From Flavobacteriales bacterium (GTDB lineage: Bacteria; Bacteroidota; Bacteroidia; Flavobacteriales; UA16), in assembly GCA_030831885.1 (NCBI GenBank), contig JAURKF010000091.1, positions 1-7,183 of the forward strand: a DNA stretch of 7,183 nucleotides. Reading direction: 5' to 3'. Both the position numbers and the translations under genes were made by a program. The stretch's first letter is position 1. The number at the start of each line of letters is the position of its first letter. Positions 1 through 6,591 of the stretch are shown here, one piece after another. The notes under the pieces are model-generated. The model worked only from the letters and a program-made list of their open reading frames with translations, searched no databases and had not been told where the DNA came from.

Positions 1-853
1 AAGTAGCCGGTTTTTTCTTCGCAGAACCTGTTTTGGCAGCTGCGGTCGTTGACGGCTTTCGAGCCGCCACCGCCTGTGAAGACACTCCACTCGATGTAAA
101 ATGTGTAGGCTTCAAAGTAAAGGTTGAAGCCAATAATGACTGGGCAGAAGGGTTCACGATAAGCCTAGGGTCGAATGCACGACCCAAGTAACGAAACTCA
201 AAATGCAAGTGAGCACCATATGATCTGCCCGTGTTTCCGCCCAAGCCAAGAATATCACCCGCTTCCACATGATCACCCGGTGATACGTTTCGCTGTGATA
301 AATGGGCGTAGAGGGTTTCCAGGCCATTATTGTGGCGCACAACTACAACATTACCATAAGAAGAGTGAAACTGAGAGATCCGTACCATACCCTCTAAAGC
401 TGCATACACATTATCGCCCTCGTCAAGATCTATATCAAGACCATAGTGCATTCTGCCCCAACGAGGACCAAATGGAGACGTCATTATTCCGGCAGCCGGG
501 TAGTGAAAATCGCAATCGCTGTGTGTAAGTTGGAAGTCAACTCCCGAAACGAAGGAACTCAAATCCATTTGATGAGCAAACAGATGCTTAGTATCCCAGT
601 TGCAGTAGGTGTCGTACGCAGGTATATTCATTACCGAATCCTTCACGGTGTGAAGCTTTAATTCGACCTCGCTTCCGGTTAAAGCGGGCAAAGAGTTAAC
701 TTCTTCCTCGGTAGCACCTCCAATGTGTGGAGTCTTTTCAACAGGAGAGACAATATTCGAATTGGTTGATGGTGCCTGATTTTGAGCCTGAAGAGTGCTG
801 TGTGCAGCAACAGTGAGGCACAGGACAAGTAGGATGTGGTTCAAATTTTTCAA
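1..853 (-). CDS. Secreted M23 (LytM-type) peptidoglycan endopeptidase, 3' end beyond the window
   Basis: The first 284 residues are present; the frame is still open at the left edge. Residues 1-24 form a signal peptide (MKNLNH, a hydrophobic core, then LQAQ), so the protein should be exported and act on the periplasmic or surface cell wall. Residues about 75-115 match the pre-domain seen in Bacteroidota M23 proteins (YCNWDTKHLF). The peptidase domain spans about 118-230. It carries the zinc motif HYGLD (His136, Asp140), YAHL with His184, and HLHFE (His215, His217), so all expected catalytic and metal residues are there. The family cleaves peptide cross-links in murein. After residue 245 comes an Ala/Lys/Pro/Ser/Thr-rich linker; relatives often carry a LysM domain next, which would lie outside the window. 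No ATG exists between the upstream in-frame stop and the signal peptide, so TTG at 853-851 is chosen; a second TTG at 844-842 is possible. The family call is firm; the exact start is less so. Confidence 0.9.
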   Translation of the reverse strand, partial: MKNLNHILLVLCLTVAAHSTLQAQNQAPSTNSNIVSPVEKTPHIGGATEEEVNSLPALTGSEVELKLHTVKDSVMNIPAYDTYCNWDTKHLFAHQMDLSSFVSGVDFQLTHSDCDFHYPAAGIMTSPFGPRWGRMHYGLDIDLDEGDNVYAALEGMVRISQFHSSYGNVVVVRHNNGLETLYAHLSQRNVSPGDHVEAGDILGLGGNTGRSYGAHLHFEFRYLGRAFDPRLIVNPSAQSLLASTFTLKPTHFTSSGVSSQAVAARKPSTTAAAKTGSAKKKPAT

Positions 854-860
854 AGCTCGG

Positions 861-868
861 CAAAAGTA
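861..868 (-). promoter_or_regulatory. Possible Bacteroidota -7 element for the M23 gene
   Basis: On the minus strand the bases read TACTTTTG, an exact match to the Bacteroidota -7 consensus TAnnTTTG. No convincing -33 TTTG lies about 19 bases upstream. The motif ends only seven bases before the proposed TTG start, so transcripts would have almost no leader. The match is seen directly; the promoter role is inferred. Confidence 0.4.
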
Positions 869-999
869 TGGATTCTCAGCAACTAAATGATTTTCAGCGT
901 GTGATAAGTTCTAAAGAAAACGTTAATTTTTTTACGTCAATCTTGAGTCGCCCATCCCGGCATTGATTTCCAACAAAATACACCGGTCCTGAAGTACCC

Positions 1000-1007
1000 T
1001 ACATTTG
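1000..1007 (+). promoter_or_regulatory. Possible Bacteroidota -7 element for bshB1
   Basis: The bases TACATTTG match the TAnnTTTG consensus exactly and end 15 bases before the ATG of bshB1, giving a predicted leader of about ten bases. The -33 region is weak. The TTG inside this motif is in frame with bshB1, but its place in the promoter argues against using it as the start codon. Confidence 0.45.
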
Positions 1008-1022
1008 CAAAAATTCATTATA

Positions 1023-1748
1023 ATGTCAACTAATCGCTTAGACATTCTCGCCTTCGGGGCACACCCCGATGACGTCGAAATAAGTTGCGGGGCTACCTTG
1101 ATTAAATCCATCGAGCAAGGTAAACGCGTGGGGTTGATTGATCTTACTGAAGGTGAAATGGGAACGCGCGGCAGCAGTGCACTACGTTTGAAAGAGGCGC
1201 AAGAGGCAGCCAACAGAATGGGTGCACTCGTGAGGGAAAACCTTCACTTTAGAGATTGCTTCTTTGTCCATGATGAATGGCATCGTCTAAAGGTCATTGA
1301 AAAGATTCGACAATACAAGCCGGAAATAGTTTTAGTTAATTCTCCAAGCGATCGTCACCCCGACCACGCGCGCGCATCAGCATTGGTGCGAGAAGCTGCA
1401 TTCTACTCGGGGCTTCCGAAAATTGAAACAACATTGAATGGATTGCCTCAAGAAGCCTGGCGCCCAAAGACTGTATTAATGTACATCCAGGATTATTTCA
1501 TCACCCCATCCTTTGTAGTAGATATATCTGGGTTTTGGGAGAAAAAGCTTGAGGTTCTGGGATGTTTTAAAAGTCAGTTTTACGATCCCAATTCGAAAGA
1601 GCCCAACACTCCTATTTCCGGTAAATCCTTTCTCGATTTTTTACATGGCAAATCCCTTAATCTTGGCCGTCCTTGTGGTTTTAATCTAGGAGAAGGATTC
1701 GTAATTGACCGCTACCCGGGGGTTCAATCCATTAGCGATATCCTCTAA
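1023..1748 (+). CDS. bshB1: Bacillithiol biosynthesis deacetylase BshB1 (PIG-L/LmbE family)
   Basis: This 241-residue protein matches the usual length of BshB1. The family is a zinc-dependent cytoplasmic deacetylase that converts N-acetylglucosaminyl-malate to glucosaminyl-malate, the second step of bacillithiol synthesis. The N-terminus LDILAFGAHPDDVEISCG carries the AHPDD motif: His14 and Asp17 are expected zinc ligands and Asp16 the general base. The third zinc ligand is in HPDH (residues 112-115, His115). TEGEMGTRGS (43-52) and the C-terminal GEGF segment also fit the family. An in-frame TTG at 1005 would add six residues, but it falls inside a promoter-like motif, and the ATG at 1023 gives the normal family N-terminus. 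The gene stands alone; bshA and bshC are not in the window. Related LmbE deacetylases exist for other N-acetyl sugars, but the whole-length pattern favours BshB1. Confidence 0.92.
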   Translation: MSTNRLDILAFGAHPDDVEISCGATLIKSIEQGKRVGLIDLTEGEMGTRGSSALRLKEAQEAANRMGALVRENLHFRDCFFVHDEWHRLKVIEKIRQYKPEIVLVNSPSDRHPDHARASALVREAAFYSGLPKIETTLNGLPQEAWRPKTVLMYIQDYFITPSFVVDISGFWEKKLEVLGCFKSQFYDPNSKEPNTPISGKSFLDFLHGKSLNLGRPCGFNLGEGFVIDRYPGVQSISDIL

Positions 1749-3277
1749 CGATCCTTCCAGGTTTTCATTCCCTGTTTTTTCGCCGGAGCGGGCGACATAC
1801 GAATCATAAATGACTCAAAGGAGGGTTCGGATGGAAGTGGGCAAACATCGGCTGCAACTCTTTGTTCAGGATCGAGCAGCACCGCATGCGGAATGGATTT
1901 GACATTGAACTTTTCGTGCACGAATGGTTCAGCATTGCCAAAAAGCAATTTGAGTGGTAGTTTTAAATTGCCTTCTAAAAACTTTCGATAATTACTGTAG
2001 TCGTCATCCATGCACACCGCAACAAATTGAATTCGTCCCTTGAATTTCGTCTGCCACCTATCCAACACTTGGATCTCTTTCAACGATGTCGGGCTCCATG
2101 TCGAAAAAAACAACATGTATAGCGGCATTCCATCAGAATCGTCAAGCGTCCATTTTTCCTGGCCTTCATCCGTAAAAACAACAGGCTCGATTTTCGAACC
2201 TGCTCGGCAATGTTCAAGCTGACCGGAAACAGCCCGAGCGGTTTTTACAATTAATGAATCATCAGATCGCACTTTGCTCAGCAATAAATTGATAGAAGAT
2301 CGATCGAATGACTTGTTGGAATATACTTCTTTCAAACCATTCAAACAAGCGAGTTTGCGCAATCTATCCGAGACAATCTCGGTTTCGGGAGCAAGCGCAT
2401 TGCTGAGCATTTCGAGGTCGCGATCTATATTCACGGACCTGATAATAGCGGTTTGAGTTGCTGCCTTTTTTCCAATCAGAATGTTATGGGTAAACAACTT
2501 GAAGCATCCAACAAATGCAGGATTATGAATTGGAGGCGTGATGGACATGAAATAGGTTTCATAAAACTGCTTGCGATTCATTCCCGACAATAGATATAAC
2601 TCAGCGATTGAATAACGCTTGTAAGTCTGCAAGAAACTATCAACCTGAGTTGAGGAATTGTGAAGCGAAACCGAATCATCGAATAGTAATACAAATCGCT
2701 CAAAATTTTTCGTTGATTCAAACGGGATAGAATCAATTGCTCCAGACTGATTATATAGATCTACCTTCTGCTTTTTTTCGCCCAAATATTTTAAGTATTC
2801 TTTTGAGCCTCGGTATTCATCAGCCGCAAAGTCATAAAAATGCTCGCTGATAAAGCGAGTAAAATCCAGATTGAACTTTCTGATTTCTTGATTCAGTTCG
2901 GATGTTGCGGTATTGACAAATTCCAATTCAACTTCCGTGTTGTCAAACCGTCTGAAATCGGCCTTGTCAGGCAAAGGAAAAACCACTTCAAACGAGCTCC
3001 CCGGCTGCACATAGATCGGAGCTTCAATTCGTTGGATGTGCAAATAAACGCGACGCGTGAATACGGGTGAAAATTGGATTTCGAAATTACCTTGATTGTC
3101 TATTTCGCATTGGCCCAATACACTTCGTTTTCCTGACAACTCATCTTCCAACCCTACTACAGCGAGAATTTTGTCTTCATAACCCTTTGCAGTGCCACGC
3201 ACGATGCAAACCTGCGCACACATATAAATGGGCAGGAGAAACAGCAAGCAGATAACGAGTCTTTTAAGCATAAACAT
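1745..3277 (-). CDS. Secreted thioredoxin-fold protein lacking both active-site cysteines
   Basis: The 510-residue protein starts with a signal peptide (MLKRLVICLLFLL, cleavage likely after Ala21 in MCAQ), so it should be periplasmic or surface-exposed. Residues about 23-110 look like a small beta-rich domain, resembling the DUF4369-type region that precedes many Bacteroidota TlpA-like proteins. Residues 120-360 are mostly helical, and I do not recognise them. Residues about 365-490 form a thioredoxin/TlpA-like fold: LYMLFFSTWSPTSLKEI aligns with the usual FWATWCPPCRKEI, and SIPHAVLLDP supplies the cis-proline (Pro463). Both catalytic cysteines are serine here (Ser395, Ser398), so ordinary disulfide chemistry is not expected. 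Possible roles, all inferred, are binding, scaffolding or redox-dead chaperoning. The start overlaps the end of coaD by 14 bases (8 if the second ATG at 3271 is used), which suggests translational coupling. The stop codon overlaps that of convergent bshB1. Confidence 0.82.
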   Translation of the reverse strand: MFMLKRLVICLLFLLPIYMCAQVCIVRGTAKGYEDKILAVVGLEDELSGKRSVLGQCEIDNQGNFEIQFSPVFTRRVYLHIQRIEAPIYVQPGSSFEVVFPLPDKADFRRFDNTEVELEFVNTATSELNQEIRKFNLDFTRFISEHFYDFAADEYRGSKEYLKYLGEKKQKVDLYNQSGAIDSIPFESTKNFERFVLLFDDSVSLHNSSTQVDSFLQTYKRYSIAELYLLSGMNRKQFYETYFMSITPPIHNPAFVGCFKLFTHNILIGKKAATQTAIIRSVNIDRDLEMLSNALAPETEIVSDRLRKLACLNGLKEVYSNKSFDRSSINLLLSKVRSDDSLIVKTARAVSGQLEHCRAGSKIEPVVFTDEGQEKWTLDDSDGMPLYMLFFSTWSPTSLKEIQVLDRWQTKFKGRIQFVAVCMDDDYSNYRKFLEGNLKLPLKLLFGNAEPFVHEKFNVKSIPHAVLLDPEQRVAADVCPLPSEPSFESFMIRMSPAPAKKQGMKTWKDR

Positions 3278-3728
3278 CCACTACATCCGGAAGAAACTGC
3301 GAAACATCACCTTTATTTTTAATGATCTCACGAATTATCGTGCTGCTGAGAGAAATCCACTTCGAATCGGAGTAAAGCAAAACAGTTTCTACATCCGCAT
3401 GCAACTGCTTGTTCATGTGAGCGATGGATCGTTCATATTCGAAATCGGCTCCATTGCGAATACCTCTTAAAATAAAGTGAGCTTCATTTCTTTTACAGAA
3501 ATCAATTGTCAATCCTTCCAACACCTCAGTCCTAACATTGGGCAGATCCGAGAAAGTCTTCTTTACCCATTCAAAACGCACCGATTCCGGAAACAATGTT
3601 GTTTTGGAAGTATTGCGACCGACAGCAACAATTATTTCATCGAAAAGCAATGCTGCCCTGCGCACAATCTCTTCATGACCTCTTGTAATAGGATCGAACG
3701 AACCGGGAAAAACTGCCACCTTTTTCAT
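3264..3728 (-). CDS. coaD: Phosphopantetheine adenylyltransferase CoaD (PPAT)
   Basis: This cytoplasmic nucleotidyltransferase joins 4'-phosphopantetheine and ATP to give dephospho-CoA and pyrophosphate, the fourth step of coenzyme A synthesis. The protein is 154 residues from the ATG at 3728, close to the normal length. The N-terminal FPGSFDPITRGHEEI holds the nucleotide-binding (T/H)xGH motif, with His18. LRGIRNGADFEYE (about 87-99) and LSSTIIREI (about 127-135, the ISSTxVRE motif) are the other family signatures. The Arg in the usual MNR segment is Lys (MNKQL), a mild change. A GTG at 3734 would add two residues but is less likely. The gene lies 26 bases after rsmD. The gap holds a hairpin with a T-run and a -7-like motif, and an inverted repeat reaches the start codon, so coaD may be controlled separately from rsmD. 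Confidence 0.96.
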   Translation of the reverse strand: MKKVAVFPGSFDPITRGHEEIVRRAALLFDEIIVAVGRNTSKTTLFPESVRFEWVKKTFSDLPNVRTEVLEGLTIDFCKRNEAHFILRGIRNGADFEYERSIAHMNKQLHADVETVLLYSDSKWISLSSTIIREIIKNKGDVSQFLPDVVDVYA

Positions 3729-3733
3729 GTACA

Positions 3734-3741
3734 CAAACGTA
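3734..3741 (-). promoter_or_regulatory. Possible internal -7 element directly before coaD
   Basis: The minus strand reads TACGTTTG, an exact TAnnTTTG match, ending five bases before the coaD ATG. A transcript from here would be nearly leaderless. No clear -33 box is seen. It overlaps the inverted repeat TGTAC-N6-GTACA (3728-3743), which includes the first base of the coaD start codon. The promoter role is inference. Confidence 0.35.
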
Positions 3742-3745
3742 CAGG

Positions 3746-3767
3746 AAAAACACTTCAGTTGCTGAAG
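3746..3767 (-). terminator. Short hairpin plus T-run between rsmD and coaD (terminator or attenuator candidate)
   Basis: On the minus strand the last codons of rsmD form CTTCAG-CAA-CTGAAG (3767-3753), a perfect six-pair stem with a three-base loop. It is followed after two bases by TTTTT (3750-3746). This fits a weak intrinsic terminator or attenuator that could reduce read-through into coaD. The stem is short and only half G/C, so the call is tentative. Confidence 0.4.
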
Positions 3768-4288
3768 AAGCTAAAGTTGACATTGCTGTATGATTTTTCG
3801 AATTGAAATCCCGCCTGATCAGAGAAACTGGTTCTCTTTCCGTGCTCTATTAACAAGAGCCCTTGCGGACTCAGCACACCTGCTTCCAGAATAAGCTTTG
3901 GAATTTTCGTTAAGCCTGGAATATCGTAAGGTGGGTCAGCAAAAATCAAATCGAAAACATCGTCGGGTTGGGGATTCCATTTAAAGACATCACATTTAAT
4001 AGCGTGAGCGTTATCAGCACCGAACTTCATAAAATTTTCATTGATAAAACGCACGTGCAGCGGTTGCAGGTCGATAGCCAAAATTGAATCCGCTCCTCGT
4101 GAAAAACACTCCAGGGAAAAAGCCCCAGTTCCCGCAAACAAATCAAGGACCCTCAGCCCTTCCCAATTCACTCGGTTGTTCAATACATTAAACAAACCCT
4201 CTCGAGCAAAATCAGTTGTTGGCCGACCTTTGAAATTGCGAGGAACATCAATAGACCGTCCCTTCAGGGAACCAGCGATTATGCGCAT
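3755..4288 (-). CDS. rsmD: 16S rRNA (guanine966-N2)-methyltransferase RsmD
   Basis: The 177-residue protein is an S-adenosylmethionine-dependent methyltransferase that modifies G966 (E. coli numbering) of 16S rRNA during small-subunit assembly. The N-terminus MRIIAGSLKGR and the segment RPTTDFAREGLFNVL (22-36) are characteristic of RsmD. SAM-binding motif I is VLDLFAGTGAFSLE (47-60), and catalytic motif IV is DPPY (118-121), typical of N2-guanine methyltransferases. Length and motif order are normal. The ATG overlaps the end of the DUF3822 gene by ten bases, so the two are probably translated from one message. The last codons and the stop form part of a hairpin followed by a T-run before coaD. 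Confidence 0.95.
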   Translation of the reverse strand: MRIIAGSLKGRSIDVPRNFKGRPTTDFAREGLFNVLNNRVNWEGLRVLDLFAGTGAFSLECFSRGADSILAIDLQPLHVRFINENFMKFGADNAHAIKCDVFKWNPQPDDVFDLIFADPPYDIPGLTKIPKLILEAGVLSPQGLLLIEHGKRTSFSDQAGFQFEKSYSNVNFSFFSN

Positions 4289-5082
4289 AAGTAATGCAAT
4301 TGTGTGACGGCAGGTGCTTCAATTCCGGCGGGAGAAGATATGGACGATACCATTTTTATGTAACGGCCGAGCAACGATTGATTTTCATTATCGGTTATTG
4401 CCTCCAACAAGTAAACCCTACAGTTTTCAGGATCTATTTGCAAACGAAGGGCGGCATTGGAAAGATGATATAAGATATCCTCGGAAGTACGAGCCGGTTG
4501 GGTTACAAGCAAAGCAAGCGCTCTATTTTTGAATCCGACAATTGTTGCATTACCCGATGAAACAGCAACAAGAAAACCTGCATCCCCTGATTGAGTATAG
4601 GATTGGACAAGTCGAACCAGAAGCACCGGTTGAGGTAATATGCGCGCATTGGGAATAAGACGCATGACTTCTGAATACCATTCCGGCCACTCGAAACATA
4701 ATACCGCCTCTGCTTCCGGCAATTCGGTGTAGCCGATTGAGATTGCGGGCTTTCCATGTTGCATCTCGAGATAGTCGGAGCATGCGGAAGGATCAAATAA
4801 GGACTGCGGAATCAGTGCATAGTTATCACTATCGAACGTGATAGTGCATTTTCGAAATATGGCATCCATCCAGTTCCTTTGATAGATGAATTTTGAAACT
4901 GAAATTCCTGCCGGGATTTCTGAATACACATGCCATAAGCACTGAGATGCATGAAAATCGAACAGCGCAGCATGCAGCTCGGAACCACCCACATGAATCG
5001 CCAAATGCAATTCAGAAGCCCTATCGAGCATCTCCTTTGGCATTTTCATACGAGCCGACAATTCAGGGTCAAATACAGTCAT
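4279..5082 (-). CDS. DUF3822 family protein (suspected actin-like fold, unknown role)
   Basis: I recognise this 267-residue protein as a DUF3822 member, a Bacteroidota family usually placed next to rsmD. From memory, a Bacteroides structure of this family was described as actin-like ATPase fold with unknown function. Consistent with that, HLAIHVGGSELHAALFDF (26-43) and FLVAVSSGNATIVGFKNRAL (170-189) look like the two glycine-containing beta-hairpin segments of PilM/FtsA-like proteins. The acidic residues normally found in those ATP loops are not obvious here, so ATP binding is doubtful. DNYALIPQSLFDP (86-98) fits the family's conserved central segment. There is no signal peptide or membrane segment, so the protein is probably cytoplasmic. 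It is the first gene of the minus-strand run and overlaps rsmD by ten bases. A link to ribosome assembly is only suggested by that neighbour. Confidence 0.82.
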   Translation of the reverse strand: MTVFDPELSARMKMPKEMLDRASELHLAIHVGGSELHAALFDFHASQCLWHVYSEIPAGISVSKFIYQRNWMDAIFRKCTITFDSDNYALIPQSLFDPSACSDYLEMQHGKPAISIGYTELPEAEAVLCFEWPEWYSEVMRLIPNARILPQPVLLVRLVQSYTQSGDAGFLVAVSSGNATIVGFKNRALALLVTQPARTSEDILYHLSNAALRLQIDPENCRVYLLEAITDNENQSLLGRYIKMVSSISSPAGIEAPAVTQLHYLCA

Positions 5083-5151
5083 GGAATATATTCTTGTGCG
5101 AAACTAAGCACAGATACAGGGATGTCTTTTCTTTGTTCTTAAAATCGTTTG
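5083..5151. promoter_or_regulatory. Divergent promoter region between DUF3822 and the helicase
   Basis: This 69-base spacer must hold the start signals for both divergent units. Only near matches to TAnnTTTG are visible: TAGTTTCG on the minus strand (5106-5099) and TATTCTTG on the plus strand (5089-5096), each with one mismatch. A perfect ten-base palindrome GAATATATTC (5084-5093) sits next to the DUF3822 ATG and could be an operator or chance. The location follows from gene orientation; the exact elements are uncertain. Confidence 0.35.
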
Positions 5152-6591
5152 ATGATGGGAGCATCGGTGGATAAACGTTTGACATCGGAACAACTTGAAA
5201 ACCGTTTACTCGGCAGTTTTCGCCATGCACCAACAGAAGGACAGAAAAAGCTCTTCCATGCCTTTTCACGTTTTGTGGTTTCAGAAAAAGAGCGTTGTGC
5301 CTTGTTGTTAAGAGGTTATGCGGGCACAGGAAAAACCACATCGATCAGTTTGCTTGTTGAGGTGGTCGAGCAACTTGGAATACCCTATGTGCTGCTTGCA
5401 CCCACCGGACGGGCAGCACGTGTTCTTTCGAATTATTCACAACGGCCCGCCGGAACCATTCACCGGCACATTTACTACGCAAAGCAATCGCGCACGGGTG
5501 AAGGAATTTTCGAATTGAAAGAAAATGAGCTTACAGACACCTTGTTTTTCGTGGATGAAGCCTCGATGATCGGACATGCCCAAACAGAGCCGTTCAATGA
5601 TTTGCTCGACGATGTAATTAGCCATGTTTACAGCGGCTCAGGTTGCAAGCTCATGCTCATAGGTGACACGGCACAATTGCCGCCGGTAGGAACTGCATAT
5701 AGTCCGGCATTGCACCTCGAGCATCTCAAGAGCAACTATTATTTGAATATTGCAGAAATCGAACTTAGCGAAGTAATTCGCCAAAAAGAAGGATCGGGCA
5801 TTTTAGAAAATGCCACCTATCTGCGCAAGCTGATTCACGACAAGACCGAAGAACTGCCCAAACTCACAACGGAACATTTTCCTGATGTGCAGCGCATTGA
5901 ACGCGATTTGCAAGACTACCTTGAAAATGCCTATTCGCGTTATGGCAAGGACGACATGATTATCGTAACGCGCAGCAACAAAAGAGCGAACCTGTTCAAT
6001 CAACAAATAAGACAACGAATCTTGTGGCTTGAAGAGGAAATCAGCGCGGGCGATCGCATGATGGTTCTCAAGAATAATTATTTCTGGCTGAAGCCTGGCG
6101 AATTTGCTGCAGGTTTTATAGCCAATGGTGACACCATTGAAATTAAAAGAGTGCTCCGTTTTGAAGACAGAGGTGCATTTCGCTTTTGTAAGGTCATTCT
6201 AAAAATGCCCGACTACCCTGACATGCCTGAGTTTGAGTCGATTCTGCTGTGCAATACTATTTGGGATAGCCACGCCTCGATGCCTCAGGAGCAGCGCATG
6301 GAACTTGCGCGCATGATAGCAGAAGATTATCCCGAAATAACAGATTCTCGACTATTGAAAAAAGCGGTGAAAGGAGACCCCTATTACAATGCATTGCAGG
6401 TGAAATTCTCGTATGCCATCACATGCCATAAAGCACAAGGAGGCCAATGGCCTTGTGTGTTTGTTGACCAGGGGTACGTTACAGACGAGATGGCCGGTAT
6501 TGAATTGAATCGATGGTTTTACACCGCGTTTACACGTGCCCAGGAGAAACTATACCTCGTGGGGTTTGAAGAACAATTTTTTACATCATGA
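5152..6591 (+). CDS. Compact RecD/Pif1-like superfamily 1 DNA helicase
   Basis: The protein of about 479 residues is an ATP-driven DNA helicase of the SF1B (RecD/Pif1/Dda) type, expected to move 5' to 3' on single-stranded DNA in repair or replication. All core motifs are visible in order: a Q-like TEGQKKLF (about 28-35), Walker A GYAGTGKTT (55-63), motif Ia APTGRAA (84-90), Walker B VDEASM (134-139), motif III GDTAQLPPVG (171-180), motif V AITCHKAQGGQW (422-433) and motif VI YTAFTRA (457-463). It lacks the long N-terminal region of RecD2, so it is a helicase core rather than a full RecD2. Two ATGs stand side by side (5152, 5155), and a TTG at 5149 is also in frame; I chose the first ATG. The gene diverges from DUF3822 and overlaps truA by ATGA. 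The family is clear; the cellular role is not known. Confidence 0.9.
   Translation: MMGASVDKRLTSEQLENRLLGSFRHAPTEGQKKLFHAFSRFVVSEKERCALLLRGYAGTGKTTSISLLVEVVEQLGIPYVLLAPTGRAARVLSNYSQRPAGTIHRHIYYAKQSRTGEGIFELKENELTDTLFFVDEASMIGHAQTEPFNDLLDDVISHVYSGSGCKLMLIGDTAQLPPVGTAYSPALHLEHLKSNYYLNIAEIELSEVIRQKEGSGILENATYLRKLIHDKTEELPKLTTEHFPDVQRIERDLQDYLENAYSRYGKDDMIIVTRSNKRANLFNQQIRQRILWLEEEISAGDRMMVLKNNYFWLKPGEFAAGFIANGDTIEIKRVLRFEDRGAFRFCKVILKMPDYPDMPEFESILLCNTIWDSHASMPQEQRMELARMIAEDYPEITDSRLLKKAVKGDPYYNALQVKFSYAITCHKAQGGQWPCVFVDQGYVTDEMAGIELNRWFYTAFTRAQEKLYLVGFEEQFFTS

Noticed and set aside
175..661. Two overlapping plus-strand reading frames (175-528 and 446-661) as possible genes
   Set aside because: They lie opposite the M23 peptidase, whose minus-strand frame carries all the catalytic motifs. 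Their translations show no recognisable domain.
1005..1022. TTG at 1005 as the start of bshB1
   Set aside because: It is part of the promoter-like TACATTTG, and the family N-terminus begins naturally at the ATG at 1023.
1775..1795. Hairpin TCGCC-N6-GGCGA with an adjacent T-run as a terminator for bshB1
   Set aside because: On the plus strand the T-run precedes the stem, and on the minus strand it becomes an A-run after it. Neither arrangement fits an intrinsic terminator, and it lies inside the coding region of the opposite gene.
4503..4796. Alternative minus-strand frames within DUF3822 as small genes
   Set aside because: They sit in other frames of a well-supported gene and show no domain, start signal or family resemblance.
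4827..4846. Inverted repeat CACTATC-N6-GATAGTG as a regulatory site
   Set aside because: It lies well inside the DUF3822 coding region, with no T-run or promoter motif nearby. A seven-pair repeat of this kind is plausible by chance.
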